NCBI RefSeq assembly: GCF_021742065.1
Contig: NZ_JAKKIE010000057.1
Location: 1 to 21,939, forward strand
Length of the DNA: 21,939 bases
Reading direction: 5' to 3'
DNA from: Rhizorhapis sp. SPR117
Lineage (GTDB): Bacteria; Pseudomonadota; Alphaproteobacteria; Sphingomonadales; Sphingomonadaceae
Shown: positions 16,726-21,939 of the stretch, piece by piece
Position numbering within the stretch: position 1 is the first letter of the stretch
How the letters are laid out: every line of letters begins with the position of its first letter
Notes under the pieces: model-generated
The model's input: only the letters and a program-made list of their open reading frames with translations
Told to the model about the DNA's origin: nothing
The model's database searches: none
Made by a program: the position numbers and the translations under genes

Positions 16726-17880
16726 ATGGCTTTGAAGCGGGGAATGAATTTGGGCAAGCAGAAAGTCATCATTGTGTTCGGAACCCGCCCCGAAGCAATC
16801 AAACTTTTCCCCGTGATCCATGCCTTGCAAGCGCAGGCGGACGTTGAAACACGCGTCTGTGTAACCGCGCAGCACCGCGATTTGCTCGATCAGGTGTTGG
16901 AGATTGCCAATATTGTGCCCGACATCGATCTGGACGTCATGCAGGCGGAACAAACGCTGGACGGCCTTACCGCTCGACTGATCGTTGCACTGGGTGAGGT
17001 TTATGATCGCGAGAAGCCCGACCGCGTCGTTGTTCACGGCGACACATTGACCACGATGGTGGCGAGTCTTGCCGCTTATTATCGTAAAATTCCGCTTGCG
17101 CATGTCGAGGCGGGTTTGCGCAGCGGCGACATCCATCACCCCTGGCCAGAGGAGGTGAACCGCATGGTCGTTTCCTGCATTGCCGACCTGAACTTCGCGC
17201 CGACGCAGGCCGCCGCCGATGCATTGTTGCGGGAGAACCGCAATGCCGACACGATCCATATTACCGGCAACACCGTCATTGACGCGCTGTTGGCAACCAA
17301 GGCACGCATAGAGGCGGAGCCTTGGCTTGCCGCCGGTCTCGACAGCTTGGCGGATCGCTTTGCAGGTAAGAAAATCATCGCGGTCACCAGCCATCGCCGG
17401 GAAAATTTCGGTGGCGGCATGGAAAATATTGCTGCGGCCATTAGCGCGATTGCCGATCGCCCTGATGTCGCGGTGATTTTCCCTGTGCATCCCAATCCCA
17501 ACGTCCGACGCGTGATGGACGTCGTGCTGGCCGACCATGACAATGTGGCGATGATCGACCCCCTCGATTATCCTCATTTCGTGCGCCTGCTCGATATGTG
17601 TTGCATCGTGTTGACCGACAGTGGCGGCGTTCAGGAAGAGGCGCCCTCGCTCGGCAAGCCCGTCCTCGTCATGCGCGAAACCACTGAACGGCCCGAGGGC
17701 GTTGCGGCGGGCACGGCGAAGCTGGTCGGTACGGACAAAGACCGGATCGTTACCGAAATCTTCAATCTTTTGGACGATAGCGAGGCCTATGCCGCGATGT
17801 CGCGCGCCCATAATCCCTTTGGCGACGGCAAGAGCGGGGAACGCATAGCCAGGATTATCGCCAATGCCGCTCGACACTGA
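16726..17880 (+). CDS. wecB: UDP-N-acetylglucosamine 2-epimerase (non-hydrolysing)
   Basis: A 384-residue GT-B fold epimerase interconverting UDP-GlcNAc and UDP-ManNAc, the first committed step to ManNAcA. Visible are FGTRPEAIK (18-26), VHGDT (103-107), HVEAGLRSGD (126-135), PEEVNR (141-146), ITGNTVIDAL, TSHRREN, PVHPNPNVR and DSGGVQEEAP. ATG 16726 is taken as start, although ATG 16744 and TTG 16750 (with GGGGA six bases upstream) are possible; the N-terminal 8 residues are outside the conserved fold. It overlaps wecC by 17 bases, so the two are coupled. It lies in a divergent arrangement with manC, whose 76-base gap contains the 11-bp palindrome CGCATGATGCG (16668-16678). Confidence 0.96.
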   Translation: MALKRGMNLGKQKVIIVFGTRPEAIKLFPVIHALQAQADVETRVCVTAQHRDLLDQVLEIANIVPDIDLDVMQAEQTLDGLTARLIVALGEVYDREKPDRVVVHGDTLTTMVASLAAYYRKIPLAHVEAGLRSGDIHHPWPEEVNRMVVSCIADLNFAPTQAAADALLRENRNADTIHITGNTVIDALLATKARIEAEPWLAAGLDSLADRFAGKKIIAVTSHRRENFGGGMENIAAAISAIADRPDVAVIFPVHPNPNVRRVMDVVLADHDNVAMIDPLDYPHFVRLLDMCCIVLTDSGGVQEEAPSLGKPVLVMRETTERPEGVAAGTAKLVGTDKDRIVTEIFNLLDDSEAYAAMSRAHNPFGDGKSGERIARIIANAARH

Positions 17881-19162
17881 AAAGAAGGTTTCCGTTATCG
17901 GCCTGGGCTATATCGGCCTGCCGACGGCGGCGCTGATTGCGCGGTCGGGCTTTAAAGTGCTGGGCGTCGATGTCAGCAGCCACGTCGTCGATACCGTCAA
18001 TAGCGGCAAGGTGCATATTGAGGAGGTTGACCTCGACGGCCTGGTGCAAGGCGTAGTGTCGCGCGGAAATCTGCGCGCGTCGACACAGGTTGAGGAAAGC
18101 GATGTCTTCCTGATCGCGGTGCCAACGCCCGTGTCGGAGGACCGCGCGCCGGACATCAGCTATATTCTGGATGCCGCGAGGATGCTGTCACCTGTGCTGA
18201 AGGCCGACGATGTCATCATTCTGGAATCCACCTCGCCTGTTGGTACGACGGAGAAGGTCCGCGATTTGCTCGCGCAGTTACGGCCGGATCTTAAAATGCC
18301 GGGGAAAGGCGCGGCTGCCGCCGATGTGGCCATCGCCTATTGCCCGGAGCGGGTTTTGCCGGGGCGCATCCTCGTCGAGCTTATCAACAACGACCGCTGC
18401 ATCGGCGGAATCACGCCGCGCTGCGCACGCAAGGCGTTGACCTTTTATCGCCAGTTCGTGCGTGGGGAGTGCATCACCACCAACGCCCGTGCGGCCGAAA
18501 TGACCAAGCTCGTCGAAAACAGCTATCGCGACGTCAACATCGCTTTTGCCAATGAATTGTCGGTCATAGCCGATGGCCTGGACCTGGACGTGTGGGAGGT
18601 CATCCGCCTCGCCAACCGCCATCCGCGCGTCAACATATTGCAACCCGGCCCCGGCGTCGGCGGCCATTGCATTGCGGTCGACCCTTGGTTCATCGTCCAT
18701 AGCGACCCGGAAAACGCGCGCCTGATCCGCACGGCGCGAGAGGTCAATGACGCCAAGATCGACCATGTGTTCGAACGCGCATCGCGGATGATCGACGCCA
18801 TACCCGGCGCACCAATCGCGTGCCTGGGCCTCGCGTTCAAGGCCAACATCGACGATTTCCGCGAAAGCCCCGCACTGAAAGTCGCGAGCCAGTTGGCGCG
18901 CCGTTATGGCAATCGGGTGAAACTGGTTGAACCTTATGCGGAGGCCCTGCCTATGGAATTTGCCGGGACGGGTGCGGAGCTGATCGACATTGATTCAGCC
19001 ATTGAAAGCTGCCCGCTATTCGTGGTGCTGGTCGATCACGACGTATTCAAATCGGTCCCGCTGGATGAACGCGCGGACAAGCATGTGTATGATACGCGGG
19101 GGATTTGGCGGGATCAGCCTGCGCAGGTGCAGAATACTGCGGCGTTTCGGGTCGCGGTCTGA
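17864..19162 (+). CDS. wecC: UDP-N-acetyl-D-mannosamine dehydrogenase
   Basis: A 432-residue UDP-sugar dehydrogenase that oxidises UDP-ManNAc twice to UDP-ManNAcA with NAD. Visible are the Rossmann motif VIGLGYIGLPT (11-21), ESTSPVGTTEKV (from 121), CPERVLPG (160-167), AEMTKLVENSYRDVN with Lys215, and GVGGHCIAVDPWFI with the catalytic Cys269. LANRHPRVNILQPGPG separates WecC enzymes from UDP-glucose dehydrogenases. Later FKANIDDFRESPALK marks the C-terminal UDP-binding domain. The start lies inside the end of wecB. GC reaches about 70% in places, well above the glycosyltransferase genes that follow. The product implies a ManNAcA-containing, negatively charged polymer. Confidence 0.97.
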   Translation: MPLDTEKKVSVIGLGYIGLPTAALIARSGFKVLGVDVSSHVVDTVNSGKVHIEEVDLDGLVQGVVSRGNLRASTQVEESDVFLIAVPTPVSEDRAPDISYILDAARMLSPVLKADDVIILESTSPVGTTEKVRDLLAQLRPDLKMPGKGAAAADVAIAYCPERVLPGRILVELINNDRCIGGITPRCARKALTFYRQFVRGECITTNARAAEMTKLVENSYRDVNIAFANELSVIADGLDLDVWEVIRLANRHPRVNILQPGPGVGGHCIAVDPWFIVHSDPENARLIRTAREVNDAKIDHVFERASRMIDAIPGAPIACLGLAFKANIDDFRESPALKVASQLARRYGNRVKLVEPYAEALPMEFAGTGAELIDIDSAIESCPLFVVLVDHDVFKSVPLDERADKHVYDTRGIWRDQPAQVQNTAAFRVAV

Positions 19163-19221
19163 TAATAGTGCTGTCCGATGCGCCGGGGGGTGTCATTGGG
19201 CTTCAATAAGATGGATCGGCA

Positions 19222-20343
19222 ATGCAGATCGCGCTGGCATCAATCACGATAATTTCCGCCCTGCTATTCCTGTACCCTTATGTCATTTACCCCATGGTCG
19301 TTCGTATGATGCCTCGCGTTCCGGTGCAATTCTCTGAGGCGGATATTCGCTTTTCGCTGCTGTTCTGTGCCTATAATGAGCACGCGAATATTAAGGAAAA
19401 GATCGCCAATCTCGAGGCTCTCAAGCAGCTTTATCCCAGTCTTGAAATCCTCGCCTATGACGATGATTCGTCTGACGACACCGGCGCCGTGCTGGAGTCC
19501 CGTTCCGACATCTTAACGGTGATCAGGGGCAAAGGCCGCAATGGCAAGGCGCATGGGATGAAACTGCTGGCCGCACGAGCGAAGGGAGACGTGCTGGTAT
19601 TCACCGATGCCAATGTCATCCTGCAGACGGATGCGCTGGAATCGTTGCGGAAATATTATGGTGATCCGGCGGTCGGCGGCGTACTTGGGTCCTTGCGCTA
19701 TACGGGCGAGGGAGAAAGCGCCACGGCAGCGGTAGGGTCTCTTTACTGGCGCCTGGAGGAAAGGTTGAAGGATCTTGAATCGCGTTGCGGCAATGTCATG
19801 GGCGCCGATGGGTCAATTTTCTCCGTCCGGCGAACGCTCTACCCAGAGTTTCCCGACACGGTGCTTGACGATATGGCAGTATCCATGGCTGTCGTTTTTG
19901 CAGGGAAGCGCCTTATCAAGGCTCGAGACGTCATCGCCTACGAGCATTTGGTGTCCGCTCGTGCGGATGAATTCCGACGAAAGACCAGGATAGCCGCGCG
20001 CGCATGGCATACACACAGCTATTTGCGGACACAGTTACGCAGCATGAGTGCGCTTGATCGTTTCAAATATGTCTCGCGCAAATATTTACGATGGTTTGGG
20101 GGGCTGTTTCTGGTGATTGGAGTAGTCGGAGCGGGTCTATTTATATGCACTCTGAGCATTTGGATGCTCGGGGGATATGTATTCACATTGATTATATTGG
20201 GGATGGTTGGACTTCTGGTTCGCACTGGGCCATTTGCAGCAATAACAGATGCGCTTCTAGCCTATGTGGCTACCCTGATTGGATTGTTCCGGGCGATGGG
20301 TGGAAGGACCATGAGCACATGGAATCCGGCACAGTCGCGTTGA
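19222..20343 (+). CDS. Membrane-bound family 2 glycosyltransferase
   Basis: A 373-residue processive-looking GT2 of the CESA-like membrane type. One N-terminal membrane helix (~4-24), a cytoplasmic GT-A domain (~45-265), and about three C-terminal helices (~291-312, 314-333, 340-356). Visible are FCAYNEHANI (48-57), DDDSSDD (80-86), FTDAN (127-131) as the DxD site, GADGSIFSVRR, and LDDMA with the likely catalytic Asp216/217. The QxxRW motif of cellulose synthases appears only as the variant RIAARAW (256-262), so processivity is uncertain. GGA seven bases before ATG 19222 serves as ribosome binding site. It follows wecC by 59 bases and probably transfers one of the sugars made upstream to a lipid carrier or growing chain. 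Confidence 0.88.
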   Translation: MQIALASITIISALLFLYPYVIYPMVVRMMPRVPVQFSEADIRFSLLFCAYNEHANIKEKIANLEALKQLYPSLEILAYDDDSSDDTGAVLESRSDILTVIRGKGRNGKAHGMKLLAARAKGDVLVFTDANVILQTDALESLRKYYGDPAVGGVLGSLRYTGEGESATAAVGSLYWRLEERLKDLESRCGNVMGADGSIFSVRRTLYPEFPDTVLDDMAVSMAVVFAGKRLIKARDVIAYEHLVSARADEFRRKTRIAARAWHTHSYLRTQLRSMSALDRFKYVSRKYLRWFGGLFLVIGVVGAGLFICTLSIWMLGGYVFTLIILGMVGLLVRTGPFAAITDALLAYVATLIGLFRAMGGRTMSTWNPAQSR

Positions 20344-20353
20344 CCCTTCTCGT

Positions 20354-20375
20354 AAAACAGAGCGCAATCTGTTTT
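20354..20375 (+). terminator. Perfect hairpin between the GT2 gene and the flippase gene
   Basis: AAAACAGA and TCTGTTTT form a perfect 8-bp stem around the 6-base loop GCGCAA, starting 10 bases after the GT2 stop. A-run, stem and T-run together look like a bidirectional intrinsic terminator or attenuator, but the stem is AT-rich and the T-run is part of it. It could reduce read-through into the flippase gene, which has a weak GTG start. Confidence 0.4.
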
Positions 20376-20416
20376 GGCTTAGAAAATTTAGCCCAGCCAG
20401 CGTTTCAGAGCGCTAG

Positions 20417-21736
20417 GTGACCGTTCTGCAACGGATACGTGAACTGGAGCAATCTATTGGCGTGCTCGGAGCGGTTAAGCTTGGGAACGCTTGTTTAATT
20501 TTGATTTGGGGGTTTGGGCTGACCTTTGTGTTCGCTCGTGCACTCGACAATATCGAGTTTCAGAATTTCGTTTTGCTGATCGCGCTAAGCAATTTTACTA
20601 TAAGTGCCGAATTTGGTTTTACCAACATCATATATAATCGATTGAGAAGATGGCGTTTGCACGCTGGAGGACAATTTTCTTTCACGGAAATAAGTGCAGT
20701 ATTGGCCGCAATTATCACGTTAATTGTGCTTGCCGTTTGCGCGCTTGCTCTGTGTTTTGTTGTCGGTATCATCGTAACTCAACTGCCGTTGCTCTTTCTT
20801 TCATTTTTCATTGTTTCCTGTCTTAATATTGCAGTGCTGCTGTGTAAGCGGGTGCTTGCTGCGCTGGATCGCAATTTGTTGTTCGAATTTACTGATATCT
20901 GTAGGCGTGTGGTCAGCCTCGTGGTGTTGTTTGCTGTACTGCTAGGTTTGGATCTTGGCTTCTCGGTGTTGATATTGCTTGTGGTAACGTTGGCAAGCCT
21001 CGGCATCTGGTGTGTGATAATTCATCGAGTGTTGAAGCTGCGGATGGCCCATTGGACCAGCATCGCGAAGGGCATAGGGATCATCAGGACGCGATATCTG
21101 CGCGATATCCGCGCTTCGATTCTGTTTACGCTCGCAGACGTTGGCGCTAACAATATGCCCTTTTTGGTGATTGCTTTTCTAACCGACGATTTGCGACCGC
21201 TTTTGCTTTATGATTTTGCCTATAAGTTGATGCGGGTGATGGGAATTGTCATGAGAGCGATCATCGAATCCTATCTGCCCAGGATTACGGCCGCATTGCA
21301 TTCCGGTAGCATTCTATTGGTACGACGCGCATTCCTGCACTGTCTTGCTGGCGGAGTAATTCCCGGACTTGGTGTAAGCTTGCTGTTACTCTGCTGGGGC
21401 CATCAACTGGCGCAATTTCTCTATCATGGAAAAATGGACGTAACAGTTCTCGATCTGACGTTGTTGAGTCTGGTTATGCTGGCACTCCCGGTCAATGCTT
21501 TGTCTATTTATGTAAATTGCGCGATCGGCCGGTTCGGGACCTTGCTTAAGGCCTCCATGCCTTACCTAATAGGCGCAACATTCAGTGCCCCAATAGCGAT
21601 GGTTGCGACATGGGGTCATGACGCATGGGCGGAAACATTTCTTTCTATCTTCACAATTGTCTATCTATTAGCGATGCTCCTTCATTTATGGCTGCTCAAG
21701 TCATTAGTGACCGGGGAATGGGAGCAAACAATATGA
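20417..21736 (+). CDS. Wzx-like polysaccharide flippase (MOP superfamily)
   Basis: A 439-residue polytopic inner-membrane protein with roughly a dozen hydrophobic segments and no soluble domain. Overall pattern (amphipathic N terminus, paired helices, charged cytoplasmic loops such as YNRLRRWRLH and RTRYLRDIRAS, and a later YKLMRVMG segment) fits oligosaccharide flippases that move undecaprenyl-linked repeat units to the periplasm. Sequence conservation in this family is low, so the call rests on topology and context. The start is GTG 20417, directly after an in-frame TAG, with no clear Shine-Dalgarno; a start at the in-frame GTG near 20460 is possible. GC is about 47-48% in sampled windows, far below wecC, a sign of transfer as is usual for wzx genes. 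Its stop overlaps the next start (ATGA). Confidence 0.8.
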   Translation: MTVLQRIRELEQSIGVLGAVKLGNACLILIWGFGLTFVFARALDNIEFQNFVLLIALSNFTISAEFGFTNIIYNRLRRWRLHAGGQFSFTEISAVLAAIITLIVLAVCALALCFVVGIIVTQLPLLFLSFFIVSCLNIAVLLCKRVLAALDRNLLFEFTDICRRVVSLVVLFAVLLGLDLGFSVLILLVVTLASLGIWCVIIHRVLKLRMAHWTSIAKGIGIIRTRYLRDIRASILFTLADVGANNMPFLVIAFLTDDLRPLLLYDFAYKLMRVMGIVMRAIIESYLPRITAALHSGSILLVRRAFLHCLAGGVIPGLGVSLLLLCWGHQLAQFLYHGKMDVTVLDLTLLSLVMLALPVNALSIYVNCAIGRFGTLLKASMPYLIGATFSAPIAMVATWGHDAWAETFLSIFTIVYLLAMLLHLWLLKSLVTGEWEQTI

Positions 21737-21891
21737 GAGTTCTCTATGTAACTAAATATTTCCCATTCGGATCGGCTGAAGCTTTTATTTTTGAGGAAGT
21801 TGAGAATCATATAGCGCATGGATGGGATATCCTGATTGCGCCAGTGCAAATCAAACCGCTAGCCTCTCTTATTCACCGGGCGACTGCGTGA
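21733..21891 (+). pseudogene. Truncated GT4-type glycosyltransferase (N-terminal fragment)
   Basis: ATG 21733 overlaps the flippase stop (ATGA) and opens a typical GT-B/GT4 N terminus (MRVLYVTKYFPFGSAEAFI, then a FEEVENHIAHG segment and ILIAPV). The frame ends at TGA 21889-21891 after 52 codons, whereas such enzymes have about 350-420 residues. Resemblance to the family holds until about residue 48 (SLIHR); after that the DNA changes from about 40% to about 71% GC. This suggests interruption by an insertion near 21872-21882 rather than a point mutation. Sequence beyond the window would show whether the rest of the gene resumes after an element. Confidence 0.65.
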
Positions 21892-21939
21892 TGGCGTAAT
21901 CCGGGACGGGGGCGGCAGGCGGAGGCGGCAAGCGCAAGT
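21872..21939. other. GC-rich foreign segment at right edge, possible end of a mobile element
   Basis: From about 21872 the sequence is about 70% GC with G-rich purine runs (GGGACGGGGGCGGCAGGCGG) and does not continue the glycosyltransferase. On the - strand two frames are open from the window edge to stops at TAA 21871-21869 or TGA 21878-21876, so the 3' end of a transposase gene reading inward is possible. No terminal inverted repeat or target duplication can be tested because only one end is visible. I do not recognise the element. Confidence 0.3.

Noticed and set aside
16525..17877. A 450-codon open frame on the - strand opposite wecB
   Set aside because: It mirrors wecB, whose motifs are complete on the + strand; its translation is rich in His/Arg/Gly and shows no domain. 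GC-rich codon bias makes long antisense frames common.
1..21939. tRNA, rRNA and CRISPR arrays
   Set aside because: I looked for cloverleaf-like segments, rRNA-like conserved stretches and regularly spaced direct repeats and saw none. No covariance-model search could be run.

Overview
The window is a surface-polysaccharide (capsule/exopolysaccharide) locus from a GC-rich Gram-negative bacterium. A sphingomonad or related alphaproteobacterium is my best guess, from the GC level of the conserved genes (about 60% or more in hand-counted 60-base windows), codon use and gene content. No marker gene fixes the taxon.

Layout. (1) 1-4226, + strand: the tail of an unidentified gene, then a 1007-residue multidomain protein (FkbM-type methyltransferase, MptE-like/DUF115 domain, capsule-type FFRD motif, coiled coil, second methyltransferase), then a GT-A glycosyltransferase that carries the same FFRD motif at its C terminus. 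(2) 4406-11982, all - strand. In transcription order: a six-TM methyl-accepting chemotaxis protein, a phytanoyl-CoA-dioxygenase-like 2-oxoglutarate oxygenase, kpsF (arabinose-5-phosphate isomerase), a possible small ORF, kpsS (capsule Kdo transferase), and a translationally coupled SDR dehydrogenase / SMP-30 lactonase pair. (3) 12198-15576, + strand: a tight rfbC-rfbB-rfbD-rfbA operon for dTDP-L-rhamnose. (4) 15582-16649, - strand: manC (GDP-mannose synthesis), convergent with rfbA. (5) 16726-21891, + strand: wecB-wecC (UDP-ManNAc then UDP-ManNAcA), a membrane GT2 glycosyltransferase, a Wzx-like flippase, and the first ~50 codons of a GT4-like glycosyltransferase whose frame ends in foreign-looking GC-rich sequence.

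How the genes fit together: the window supplies three activated sugars (dTDP-Rha, GDP-Man, UDP-ManNAcA), glycosyltransferases and a flippase. It also holds two genes of the Kdo-linked, ABC-exported (group 2) capsule route. KpsMT, KpsC, KpsD/E, Wza/Wzc and Wzy are not seen, so both export routes must be completed elsewhere.

The most interesting object is the 86-3109 protein. Two methyltransferase domains separated by a coiled coil recall the chain-terminating, length-measuring WbdD system of E. coli O9a, but with different domains and a motif shared with the neighbouring glycosyltransferase. Sharp GC changes inside this gene, inside kpsS and at the right edge indicate mosaic assembly by recombination.
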